A stretch of 64,000 bases of DNA from JAICJR01 sp963848495 (GTDB taxonomy: Bacteria; Actinomycetota; Thermoleophilia; Solirubrobacterales; Thermoleophilaceae): the NCBI GenBank assembly GCA_963848495.1, contig CAWKDV010000002.1:1116001-1180000 (forward strand). The letters run 5' to 3'. Position numbers and translations under genes: made by a program. A model generated the notes under the pieces. It was not told where the DNA came from and ran no database searches. It saw only the letters and a list, made by a program, of their open reading frames with translations. Below, piece after piece: positions 1 to 7,816 of the stretch; position 1 is the stretch's first letter; each line of letters starts with the position of its first letter.

Positions 1-1308
1 CCCCAGCCGTACGCGGCGGACCGGCGGCTGCACTGGCCGCGCGGCCGCGTGCTGGGCGGGTCGAGCGCGCTCAACGGGATGATCTGGGTGCGCGGCGCGC
101 CGGCCGACTACGACCACTGGGCCTACCTCGGCAACGCCGGCTGGTCCTGGGAGGACGTGCGGCCGGTGTTCGAGCGCCTGGAGCAGGGGCCGGTCTGCGT
201 GCTGCGGGACTACGAGCGCCAGCCGATCCAGGAGGCGATCGTCGCCGCCGCGGTGGAGTCCGGGGTCGACTTCAACCCCGACTACAACTCGGGCACGCTC
301 GACGGCGTGGCCTACACGCAGCTCACGATCAAGGACGGCGTGCGGCACGGCACCTGCCCCGCCTACCTCGGGCCGGTGCTCGACAACCCGAGCCTCACGG
401 TGATCACCGACGCACCCGCGCGGCGGCTGCTGCTCGAGGGCACGCGCTGCGTGGGCGTGGAGTGGGAGCGCGAGGGGCGCGTGGAGCGGGCGCGGGCGGA
501 GGTCGAGGTGGTGGTTTCGGCGGGCACGATCGAGTCCCCGCGCCTCCTCATGCTGTCCGGCATCGGCCCGGCCGAGCACCTGCGCTCGCTCGGCATCGAG
601 GTGGCGCTCGACCTGCCAGGGGTCGGCGGCAACCTGCACGACCACCTGCTCTCGCCGCTGATCTTCACGACAGAGCGCGAGATCGGCACGCCCGCGCCGG
701 GCGTGCCGCACGCCCAGAGCCACCTGTGGGCGCGCAGCGGGCCCGGCCTGGTGGCGCCCGACCTCCAGCCGATCCACTTCAGCGTGCCCTTGTACGAGCC
801 CTGGATGGAGGGCCCGGAGCAGGGCTTCTCGCTGATGGCCGGCATGGTCCGGCCGGCGAGCCGCGGCACGATCCGCCTCAGCGGCACGGGCCTCGGCGAC
901 GAGCTGCTGATCGACCCGGAGACGCTCGCCTGCGAGGCCGACCTCCTGCGGCTCGAGCAGGCGGTGCTGCTCTGCCGCGAGATTGGCGCCGCGCCGGCGC
1001 TGGACGCCTGGGGCGCGCGCGAGCTCTATCCCGGGCCTTCGGCGGAGCTGCGCGACTGGGTGCGCAAGACGGCGATCACCTACCACCACCAGGTCGGCAC
1101 CTGCAAGATGGGCATCGACGCCGACGCGGTGGTGGACCCGCAGCTGCGCGTACACGGCATCGAGGGCCTCCGGGTGGCGGACGCCTCGATCATGCCCGCG
1201 GTGACGTCCGGCAACACGAACGCGCCCGCGGTGATGATTGGCGAACGTGCGGCAGAGTTCTTTGCGGCGATGCACGCGACGTCGGCGGCCAGCGCGGCGC
1301 TCGCGTAG
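1..1308 (+). CDS. GMC-family oxidoreductase (partial, N-terminus outside window)
   Basis: FAD-dependent alcohol or choline dehydrogenase-like enzyme of the glucose-methanol-choline family. The frame is open from base 1, so the gene enters from the left and the GxGxxG FAD-binding start is missing. The first GMC signature is visible (RVLGGSSALNGMIWVRG). Near the C-terminus are the active-site segments YHHQVGTCKMG and SGNTNAPAVMIGERA, with the usual catalytic His and Asn. A GTG at 49 is only an internal valine. The gene ends in a heptamer-repeat hairpin. Its position beside aromatic-acid genes suggests an aryl or alkyl alcohol substrate, but the sequence does not fix it. Confidence 0.9.
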   Translation, partial: PQPYAADRRLHWPRGRVLGGSSALNGMIWVRGAPADYDHWAYLGNAGWSWEDVRPVFERLEQGPVCVLRDYERQPIQEAIVAAAVESGVDFNPDYNSGTLDGVAYTQLTIKDGVRHGTCPAYLGPVLDNPSLTVITDAPARRLLLEGTRCVGVEWEREGRVERARAEVEVVVSAGTIESPRLLMLSGIGPAEHLRSLGIEVALDLPGVGGNLHDHLLSPLIFTTEREIGTPAPGVPHAQSHLWARSGPGLVAPDLQPIHFSVPLYEPWMEGPEQGFSLMAGMVRPASRGTIRLSGTGLGDELLIDPETLACEADLLRLEQAVLLCREIGAAPALDAWGARELYPGPSAELRDWVRKTAITYHHQVGTCKMGIDADAVVDPQLRVHGIEGLRVADASIMPAVTSGNTNAPAVMIGERAAEFFAAMHATSAASAALA

Positions 1309-1315
1309 GACAGGA

Positions 1316-1378
1316 CTGCGGACTGCGGACTGCAGACTGCGGATTTAGTTCTCCGCAGTCCGCAGTCCGCAGTCCGCG
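1316..1378. repeat. Heptamer tandem repeats forming a long hairpin
   Basis: Tandem 7-bp units (GCGGACT) run to about 1343. An 8-base loop follows, then the reverse-complement units (CCGCAGT) to 1378, giving a near-perfect stem of about 25 bp. It sits just after the stop of the GMC gene and before the MFS gene, so it could end transcription, although no T-run follows. Related arrays lie at 11238, 49283 and 53787. Confidence 0.85.
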
Positions 1379-1409
1379 ATCCCCTTATTGCCTGACAGAA
1401 TCGCCCTGA

Positions 1410-2612
1410 GTGGCGATCGACCTCGCTTCAAAGCGGACGTCCCGGGCCGCGCTCGCTGTCGGGATGATCCTCGTCGCGGCCAACCTGCGCGCCGCGGCCT
1501 CCAGCGTCGGACCGCTGCTCGGGCAGATCCGCGACGACCTCGGGCTGTCCTCCACGGCTGCGGGCGCCCTGGCGACCCTGCCGGTGCTGTGCTTCGGGCT
1601 GATCGCCCCGCTGGGGCCGCCGCTCGCGCGGCGGCTCGGCTACCACGGCGCGATCGGCGCCGTGCTGGCGACGCTCATCGCGGGGCTGCTCGTGCGCCTG
1701 CTGCCGGGGATCCCGCCGCTCTACATCGGCACGATGCTGGCGGGGGCGGCGATCGCTGTCGGCAACGTTCTGATGCCGGCGCTTGTGCGGCGCAGCTTCC
1801 CCGAGCGCGCCGGCGCGATGACGGGCGCCTACACCACCGCGCTGGTCGGCTCCGCGGCGGTGGCCGCGGCGGTGAGCGTGCCGATCGCCAACGCGTTCGG
1901 CGGCTGGCGCGCGGGACTGGGCGTGTGGGCGCTCCCGGCGGTCGTCGCCCTCATCGCCTGGACTCCGCAGCTCAGACGAGACGAGCGCGACGACGGCTCG
2001 ACGCATCAGGCGCACGGCGCCCGTCCGCTGCTGCGCGACCCGCTGGCCTGGCAGGTCACCGCCTACTTCGGCTTCCAGGCGTGCAGCTTCTACATCGTCC
2101 TGTCGTGGCTGCCGACGATCTTCCAGAGCCACGGCTACAGCCGCACGACGGGCGGCCTGCTGCTGGCGCTCAGCCTAGTCGCCGGCCTGCCCGGCGTGCT
2201 GCTCCTCCCGGGCGTGGCGGCGCGGGCGCGGGAGCAGGGGCGCTTCGCGTTCGTCTACGGCGTCTTCGTCGCCGCGGGGCTCGTCGGGCTGCTCGCCGCA
2301 CCGCGGGCCGCGCCCGTGCTCTGGGTCGTGCTGCTCGGCATCGGCCAGCAGGCGTCGTTCCCGCTCGCGCTGATCATGGTGGTGCTGCGCAGCCGCACGC
2401 TCGCGGAAACCGCCGGGCTGTCGACGATGATGCAGAGCCTCGGCTACCTGGTGGCCGCCGCGGGACCGCTCGTCGCCGGCGCGCTGCACGACCTCACGAA
2501 GTCGTGGACTCCGGCGATCGGCATGCTGCTCGGTCTCACCGCGCTGCAGGTGATCGCCGGCTTCGGCGCCGGGCGCGACCGCAAGCTCAGCGTCCCGCTG
2601 AGCCGCGAGTGA
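1410..2612 (+). CDS. MFS transporter, CynX/NimT-like
   Basis: Inner-membrane major facilitator of 400 residues with about 12 hydrophobic segments. The N-terminus (ILVAANLRAAASSVGPLL) is typical of the cyanate/2-nitroimidazole permease (CynX/NimT) subfamily, which exports or imports small organic anions. The GTG start follows CAGAAT by 8 nt, and no Shine-Dalgarno is evident. Its last codon overlaps the start of the next transporter (GTGA), so the two are translationally coupled. The neighbours suggest a role in moving aromatic acids or intermediates; the substrate is unknown. Confidence 0.85.
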   Translation: MAIDLASKRTSRAALAVGMILVAANLRAAASSVGPLLGQIRDDLGLSSTAAGALATLPVLCFGLIAPLGPPLARRLGYHGAIGAVLATLIAGLLVRLLPGIPPLYIGTMLAGAAIAVGNVLMPALVRRSFPERAGAMTGAYTTALVGSAAVAAAVSVPIANAFGGWRAGLGVWALPAVVALIAWTPQLRRDERDDGSTHQAHGARPLLRDPLAWQVTAYFGFQACSFYIVLSWLPTIFQSHGYSRTTGGLLLALSLVAGLPGVLLLPGVAARAREQGRFAFVYGVFVAAGLVGLLAAPRAAPVLWVVLLGIGQQASFPLALIMVVLRSRTLAETAGLSTMMQSLGYLVAAAGPLVAGALHDLTKSWTPAIGMLLGLTALQVIAGFGAGRDRKLSVPLSRE

Positions 2613-3784
2613 AGCGGGTCCTGATACTCGGCGGGCTGTCGGCCTTCGGGCCGCTCTCGATCGACATGTACCTGCCGGGGCTGCCGCACCTGACGCACGA
2701 CCTCGGCGCCACGCCCTCCACCGGCCAGCTCACGCTCACCGCCTGCGTGCTCGGCCTCGCGCTCGGGCAGCTGCTGGCCGGTCCGCTGAGCGACAACCTC
2801 GGCCGCCGCCGGCCGCTGCTCGTGGGGCTCGCCGCGTACGCCGTCACCTCTGCGGTGTGCGCGCTGGCGCCGACCATCTGGGCACTGATCGCGCTGCGCT
2901 TCCTGCAGGGACTGGCCGGCGCGGCCGGCATCGTGATCGCGCGCGCGGTGGTGCGCGACCTCTACCGCGGCGAGGCGGCCGCGAAGATGTTCGCGCTGCT
3001 GATGCTCGTGCTCGGCATCGCGCCCGTCTTCGCGCCGCTCATCGGCGGGCAGGCGCTGCGCGTGATGTCGTGGCGCGGGATCTTCGTCGTGCTCGCGGGG
3101 ATCGGGCTGGTCCTGCTGGCCGCCACGGCGTTCGGCCTGCGCGAGACGCTGCCGCCCGAGAAGCGCCACGCGGCCGGCCTCGGCTCCACGCTGCGGACCT
3201 TCGGCGTGCTCGCGCGCGACCGCAGCTTCATGCCCTACGCCGCCGTGTTCGGGCTCGCCTTCGGCGCGATGTTCGCCTACATCGCGGGCTCGCCGTTCGT
3301 GCTCGAGGACGTCTACGGCGTCTCGCCGCAGGTGTTCAGCCTGATCTTCGCGGTGAACTCGGCGAGCCTCATCGCGGCCACCCAGGTCGTGCACCGGCTG
3401 GTGGACCGGTACGGCTCGCACGCCCTCCTGCGCGCCGGCCTGGCGGCCACCTCGCTGGCCGGCCTGGCGCTCGTCCCGGCGGTGCTGCTGGACGCCGGCC
3501 TCGGCGCGGTGCTGCCCTGCCTGCTCGTGCTGGTGACGGGCATCGGCTTCATGGTGCCCACCTCCAGCGCGCTGGCGCTCGAGGAGCAGGGCTGGGCCGC
3601 CGGCAGCGCGTCGGCGCTGCTGGGCCTCGGTCAGTTCGCGCTGGCGGCCGCCGTGGCGCCGCTACCCGGCGTGGCCGGCCAGGACACCGCGGTGCCGATG
3701 GCGTTCGTGATCGCCGCCTGCTGCGTGGCGGCGGTGACCGTGGAGGTCCGCTTCCACGGCGTCAGAGCTCGGGTACCCGGCTAG
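2609..3784 (+). CDS. MFS transporter, Bcr/CflA family
   Basis: A 391-residue, 12-segment drug/metabolite proton antiporter. SAFGPLSIDMYLPGLP and the LSDNLGRRRPLL loop are hallmarks of the Bcr/CflA branch. GTG at 2609 is chosen because it overlaps the upstream stop by four bases and begins directly at the first membrane segment; a longer frame upstream is only a shadow of the preceding gene. The 3' end overlaps by 23 bp with the convergent extradiol dioxygenase gene. It may export toxic phenolics, which is inferred from context. Confidence 0.85.
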   Translation: MKRVLILGGLSAFGPLSIDMYLPGLPHLTHDLGATPSTGQLTLTACVLGLALGQLLAGPLSDNLGRRRPLLVGLAAYAVTSAVCALAPTIWALIALRFLQGLAGAAGIVIARAVVRDLYRGEAAAKMFALLMLVLGIAPVFAPLIGGQALRVMSWRGIFVVLAGIGLVLLAATAFGLRETLPPEKRHAAGLGSTLRTFGVLARDRSFMPYAAVFGLAFGAMFAYIAGSPFVLEDVYGVSPQVFSLIFAVNSASLIAATQVVHRLVDRYGSHALLRAGLAATSLAGLALVPAVLLDAGLGAVLPCLLVLVTGIGFMVPTSSALALEEQGWAAGSASALLGLGQFALAAAVAPLPGVAGQDTAVPMAFVIAACCVAAVTVEVRFHGVRARVPG

Positions 3785-4760
3785 TCGGCGGGATCGGCGG
3801 CCCGCTGGCCTCGCCGCTGACCGGCGGCGTGCCGTAGGTGTGGAAGCTCTCGACGGTCCTCACGCCCCAGGCCTGGCCGCGGGCGCGCTCGGCCTCCGTC
3901 CAGACCACCGGCTCGGGGTCGGGGTCGTACTGGAGGTAGCCGCCGCTCGTGACCTCCACCCGGTTGCCGCCCGGCTCGTAGACGTAGAGGAAGAAGCCCT
4001 GGGCGACGGCGTGCTTGGACGGCGACTGCTCGATCGGCACGTCGTGGTCGAGGAAGAGGTCCGAGGCGCGCAGCATCTCCTCGCGCGTGTCGACCCAGAA
4101 GGCGAAGTGGTGGAGACGGCCGCTGGCGCCCGCGTGGTCGGCCACGTAGATCAGCTCGTGGGCCATGATCGAGAGGCTCATCCAGGCGCCTGACTCGGTG
4201 CCGTCGTTCAGGCGGATCGCCTCGTAGAGGCGGTAGCCGAGCAGGTCCTGGGCGAAGTGGCGGTTGGCCTCGACGTCGGCGGCCAGCAGGTTGATGTGGT
4301 CGAGCCGCTTCACGGCGGCACCGCGGCCGGTGAAGCGCTGCGGCACGTTCTTCAGCGCCGGCCGCAGGTGCTCGGGCGGCTCGTAGTGCTCGGTCTCGTA
4401 GTAGATCTCCATCAGGTGGCCGTCCGGGTCCCTGAACTGGTAGGCCGGGCCGTGGCCGAGGTCGCCACAGGTCCAGCCGATGCCGAGGCCGGACGCCTCG
4501 AGCGCGGCGGCGCGCCGCTCGAGCGCCTCCGGGCTCCAGGCTCGAATGGCCATGTGGCCCATGCCGGGCAGCGGCGCCTCGGTGAGCTTGAGGCTGTAGC
4601 GGGCGTAGTCGCCGAAGCCGCGCAGGTAGACCGACTGGCCCTCCTGGGCCTCGATCTCCATCCCGAACAGGTCGACGAAGAAGCGCAGGCTCTCGTCGGG
4701 GAAGGGGGTGAGCAGCTCGCCGTGGCCGATGTGGGCCAGGTCCCGGAGCGGCTCGCTCAC
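3762..4760 (-). CDS. Extradiol (catechol 2,3-type) ring-cleavage dioxygenase
   Basis: Two-domain VOC-fold type I extradiol dioxygenase, 332 residues. The C-terminal domain holds the Fe(II) triad: His in RLDHINLL, His in LHHFAFW and Glu in GNRVEVTSGG. The N-terminal VOC repeat (residues about 8-120) is retained. It would open a catecholic ring next to the hydroxyls. It is the last gene of a minus-strand operon and overlaps the aldolase gene upstream by 4 bp (ATGA). Being cotranscribed with CHA-aldolase and oxalomesaconate-hydratase homologues, it probably acts on a carboxylated catechol or gallate-like diol rather than plain catechol; this is inference. Confidence 0.85.
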   Translation of the reverse strand: MSEPLRDLAHIGHGELLTPFPDESLRFFVDLFGMEIEAQEGQSVYLRGFGDYARYSLKLTEAPLPGMGHMAIRAWSPEALERRAAALEASGLGIGWTCGDLGHGPAYQFRDPDGHLMEIYYETEHYEPPEHLRPALKNVPQRFTGRGAAVKRLDHINLLAADVEANRHFAQDLLGYRLYEAIRLNDGTESGAWMSLSIMAHELIYVADHAGASGRLHHFAFWVDTREEMLRASDLFLDHDVPIEQSPSKHAVAQGFFLYVYEPGGNRVEVTSGGYLQYDPDPEPVVWTEAERARGQAWGVRTVESFHTYGTPPVSGEASGPPIPPTSRVPEL

Positions 4761-5386
4761 GCGGGGCCCCCCTCGACCCGCGCGCGGAGGCCGTCGAGGT
4801 CGTACGACAGCGCGCCCTCCTCGAGCTGCCGGCGCTTCACGCGCTCGCGCTCGGCGCGCTGGCGCGTGGCGGCCAGCACCTCCTCGACCCGCTCATGCTC
4901 CACCACGGCCGCGCCGTCGGCGTCGAGCACCACCACGTCGCCCTGGCGGATGGTGGCGCCGCCGACCGTCACCGGCTCGCCGATCGTGCCCGGCGCGTCC
5001 TTGTTCGCGCCCTTCACGCGCACCCAGCGCGCCCAGATCGGCAGCCCGACCTCGGCCAGCTCCTCGATGTCGCGCACGGAGGCGTCGATCAGCATCGCGG
5101 CGGCGCCGTGGGCCTTCGCCTGCGTGGCGAGCAGCTCGCCCACCAGCGCGACCGGCCTGGGCTCCGGCATCGTGAGCACGATCACCTCGCCCGGCTGCAC
5201 CTCGGCCATCACCGCGTGCACCATCAGGTTGTCGTCCTGGCCGCAGCGCACGGTGCGCGCCGGGCCGGCCACGCGCGAGCCGGGGACGATCTGCACGAGG
5301 TCGGCGTCCACGTAGCCGCGGCGGCCCCCGGCCTCGTAGACGGTGGCCGAGCCGAGCGCCGCCAGCTCCTCGTGGATGTCGCTCAC
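4757..5386 (-). CDS. RraA-like aldolase (4-carboxy-4-hydroxy-2-oxoadipate aldolase/oxaloacetate decarboxylase type)
   Basis: A 209-residue class II pyruvate aldolase of the RraA/MenG fold. VGELLATQAKAHG followed about 20 residues later by SVRDIEEL gives the acidic and Arg-Asp active-site signature of HMG/CHA aldolases (LigK, GalC, ProA). Such enzymes split 4-carboxy-4-hydroxy-2-oxoadipate into pyruvate and oxaloacetate and need a divalent metal. It overlaps both neighbours by 4 bp. The adjacent GalB-type hydratase, which makes exactly this substrate in gallate and protocatechuate 4,5-cleavage, supports the catabolic role over an RNase E-inhibitor-like one. Confidence 0.8.
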   Translation of the reverse strand: MSDIHEELAALGSATVYEAGGRRGYVDADLVQIVPGSRVAGPARTVRCGQDDNLMVHAVMAEVQPGEVIVLTMPEPRPVALVGELLATQAKAHGAAAMLIDASVRDIEELAEVGLPIWARWVRVKGANKDAPGTIGEPVTVGGATIRQGDVVVLDADGAAVVEHERVEEVLAATRQRAERERVKRRQLEEGALSYDLDGLRARVEGGPA

Positions 5387-6093
5387 AGCTCGGCGACCAC
5401 CTGCGGCGTGACGCGCTGGAAGGCCTCGGCGAAGCGGATCTCCTGGTCGCCGGAGGAGCGGCGGGCGTGATTGCCGCGGTGGCCGGCGCGCTCCGCGTAA
5501 TAGCTCTGCAGATAGGCCTGCGCCTTCATCTCGGCCATCGCAGCCTTCTTCTGCTCGAACACGGCCGTGATGTCAACGAAGGTGGTGGGGGTGAAGTTGC
5601 ACAGCTCGGGCTGGTGGGGCTCGAACAGGAACAGCGCGGGCGGGCGGACGGTCTGGAAGGCGCTCGGCACGCCTGCGCCGGCCGCCAGCGAGCGGGCGCG
5701 GTCGACGGCGAAGAACGCCTGGGCGTGGTCCGGGTTGAAGGGGTCGCGGTCGGTGTGCGTGATCAGCACGTCGGGCGCGAACTCGCGGATCTCGTCGGCG
5801 ATGCGCGTGAGCTCCGCCCCGCCGATCTGCAGCGGGTAGTCGCCCATGTCGAGGCAGCGGAACTCGGCGCCGAGCGCCGCCGCCGCCCGCTCGGCCTCGC
5901 CATGGCGGATCTCCTTCACGCGCTCGATCGTCTGGCCCTCCTCCTTCCACAGCTCGCCGGACTCGCCGCGCTCGCCGTAGGAGAGCGCGATCACGCGCGC
6001 CGTGCCCCCGTTCGCCGTGCACACGGCGGTGGCGCCGCCGGCGCGCCAGACGAAGTCGGCCGAGTGGGCGCCGATCACGAGCAGGCGGCTCAC
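5383..6093 (-). CDS. galB: PIG-L family hydrolase, probable 4-oxalomesaconate hydratase (GalB type)
   Basis: A 236-residue zinc-dependent PIG-L/LmbE-fold protein. The usual AHPDD start is replaced by GAHSADFVWRAGG, as in the gallate-pathway hydratase GalB, and ITHTDRDPFNPDH supplies further ligands. GalB hydrates 4-oxalomesaconate to 4-carboxy-4-hydroxy-2-oxoadipate, the substrate of the aldolase encoded next. GTG at 6093 is chosen because it overlaps the upstream stop by 4 bp and starts right at the conserved beta strand; a longer frame upstream adds non-homologous sequence. A de-N-acetylase role is possible but less likely here. Confidence 0.8.
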   Translation of the reverse strand: MSRLLVIGAHSADFVWRAGGATAVCTANGGTARVIALSYGERGESGELWKEEGQTIERVKEIRHGEAERAAAALGAEFRCLDMGDYPLQIGGAELTRIADEIREFAPDVLITHTDRDPFNPDHAQAFFAVDRARSLAAGAGVPSAFQTVRPPALFLFEPHQPELCNFTPTTFVDITAVFEQKKAAMAEMKAQAYLQSYYAERAGHRGNHARRSSGDQEIRFAEAFQRVTPQVVAEL

Positions 6094-7016
6094 AGCGGCT
6101 CGGCTCCCGCCACCCGTCTCGTGTTGGTCACCGCCATCGTGTGCACCTCCTCCTCGCCGAAGCCCGCCTCGAGCAGCCGGTCGATCATCAGCGCCATCCC
6201 GTCCTCGACCGGCGGGTTGAAGCTCTGCCCGAGGTCCGTGGACAGCACGGAGTGCTCGGGACCGGCCGCGCGGATGTTCTCGAGCCAGGTCTCCCACGAC
6301 ACCTTCCCGGTGTGGGGAGTGGTGAAGCAGCGCTCGAGCAGCGCGCCGCGCTCGGCCAGCGCGCGCTGGTCCTCGATGCTCAGCGCCTGCGACGGGAACT
6401 CGGGGTGCGTGACCACGATGTCGCGCACGCCCGCCTCGAAGGCCGCGTCGACCACCACGAAGATCTCGTCGCGGCTGAGGTGGCCGGTGGCCAGCAGCAG
6501 GCCGTGGCGGGCGATCAGCTCGAGGACCGTGCGCGTCTCCGGCAGCACGGTGCCGCCGCCGTCCACCACCGGCACCGGGTCGATCTCGATGCCCTGCTCG
6601 CGCAGCTCGAGCTGCACCTTGACCCAGACGGGCACCTTCGCCCCGGGCGGCGCCTCGCGCTCGTGCGCCTCGTTCTGCGAGTCGACCGTGGGGAACCAGA
6701 CGGTGCGCACGCCCTCGCGCGCCGCGATCTCCACCGCCAGCGGATTCATCCCTCCCACGGCGCGGTTGAGCGAGATCGCGCCGAGCGTCAGCACCTCGGG
6801 CACCACCGCCCTCACCACGCTGGCCCGCTCGGCCGTGGACGTGTAGTGCGACTTGAGCACCACGCCCGCCATGCCCAGCTCGGCGAAGCGGCGGGCCAGC
6901 GAGACGTCGTCGATCTTGCGCTCCACCACGTCGGGCGAGATGTGCACGTGCGTGTCGAAGGCGCCGCGCAGCAGCTCACGGGCGTGCTCGGACGGCCGGC
7001 CGTTCTCAGCCGGCAT
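6090..7016 (-). CDS. DUF6282 amidohydrolase-like protein
   Basis: A 308-residue TIM-barrel metal-dependent hydrolase-like protein. FDTHVHISPDVV near residue 20 is an HxH metal motif, followed by VVLKSHYTS, ATGHLSRDE, VVTHPEF and LSTDLGQ, which can supply the remaining His and Asp ligands. The family (DUF6282) lies in the amidohydrolase superfamily and has no settled reaction. LigI (pyrone-dicarboxylate lactonase) and LigJ (oxalomesaconate hydratase) share the superfamily, so a lactonase or hydratase step in the meta-cleavage route is a reasonable guess. It overlaps galB by 4 bp and the upstream gene by 11 bp. Confidence 0.75.
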   Translation of the reverse strand: MPAENGRPSEHARELLRGAFDTHVHISPDVVERKIDDVSLARRFAELGMAGVVLKSHYTSTAERASVVRAVVPEVLTLGAISLNRAVGGMNPLAVEIAAREGVRTVWFPTVDSQNEAHEREAPPGAKVPVWVKVQLELREQGIEIDPVPVVDGGGTVLPETRTVLELIARHGLLLATGHLSRDEIFVVVDAAFEAGVRDIVVTHPEFPSQALSIEDQRALAERGALLERCFTTPHTGKVSWETWLENIRAAGPEHSVLSTDLGQSFNPPVEDGMALMIDRLLEAGFGEEEVHTMAVTNTRRVAGAEPL

Positions 7017-7803
7017 GTGACTCCGTCTCGAGCCTGCTGAGCCAGCCGAGCGCCGCGTTCGAGATCCGCGGCTCGACGCCGAGGTCGCCGAGCATGTCGA
7101 TGGCCGCCTGCATCTCGTGCACGCGGCGCGCGGCGTGCCTCTCGCTGCCCGTCAGGAGGCGGTCGAGCAGGGCCGGGGAGGCGCTGGCGAACACCTGCGC
7201 GACCTCGTCGTGCAGCCATTCCTCGCAGCCCGCTGCTCGCGCGGCCGCGAGGCTCTCGATCGCCGCCGCCGCCATTCCCTTCATGAAGACGCTGCGCAGG
7301 AGCTTGCGCTCGGCCGCCTGGCCGGCCCCGCCGTCCACCACCTCGACGGGCGTGCCGAGCGGCCTGAAGAGCTCGGCGTAGGCGGGCGCGCCCGAGCCGG
7401 AGACGAGGCAGGGCGTGGCGAGCCCGTTGCCCGGCACCGTGCCCATCAGCGCCACGTCCACGAACTGCGCGCCGCCGGTCTCGACCACGGCCGCGAGCTC
7501 AGCCTTCAGCGCGGGCGAGGTGGTGTTGAGGTCGGCGAACAGCTGGCCGGGCGCCAGCACGCCGCGCACGGTCACGGCCACCTCCACCGCCGCGTGAGCC
7601 GAGTTCACGCTGAGGACAACCGTCGCGCCCTCCACGGCGGCCTCGGCGCTGTCCACCGTCGCGAGCCGCTCGATTTCGCGCTGTAGGGGGTCGTAGCCGC
7701 GCACGCGCACACCCGCGCGCACGAGGTCCGCGGCGATCGTTCCGCCGGCCTCACCAAGCCCCAGGACGGCGACGCTTAGATTGTCAACAATCTTGTCGCC
7801 CAT
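7006..7803 (-). CDS. NAD(P)-dependent beta-hydroxyacid-dehydrogenase-like protein (DUF1932 C-terminus)
   Basis: A 265-residue Rossmann protein of the 6-phosphogluconate/3-hydroxyisobutyrate dehydrogenase superfamily. AVLGLGEAGGTIA is the nucleotide-binding loop, and a C-terminal helical domain resembles DUF1932. ATG at 7803 is chosen because it starts a few residues before the first strand; the frame remains open upstream but has no homology. It lies 13 nt downstream of the decarboxylase gene in the same operon. It may reduce a 2-oxo or semialdehyde intermediate of ring cleavage; the substrate cannot be named from sequence. Confidence 0.75.
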   Translation of the reverse strand: MGDKIVDNLSVAVLGLGEAGGTIAADLVRAGVRVRGYDPLQREIERLATVDSAEAAVEGATVVLSVNSAHAAVEVAVTVRGVLAPGQLFADLNTTSPALKAELAAVVETGGAQFVDVALMGTVPGNGLATPCLVSGSGAPAYAELFRPLGTPVEVVDGGAGQAAERKLLRSVFMKGMAAAAIESLAAARAAGCEEWLHDEVAQVFASASPALLDRLLTGSERHAARRVHEMQAAIDMLGDLGVEPRISNAALGWLSRLETESHAG

Positions 7804-7816
7804 CACGCTGACAGTA

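Noticed and set aside
1316..1378. Possible CRISPR array
   Set aside because: Units are 7 bp and contiguous with no spacers, and no cas gene is near.
1388..2608. 798-codon reading of the second MFS transporter
   Set aside because: The upstream half is an out-of-frame shadow of the first MFS gene; membrane segments begin at the overlapping GTG at 2609.
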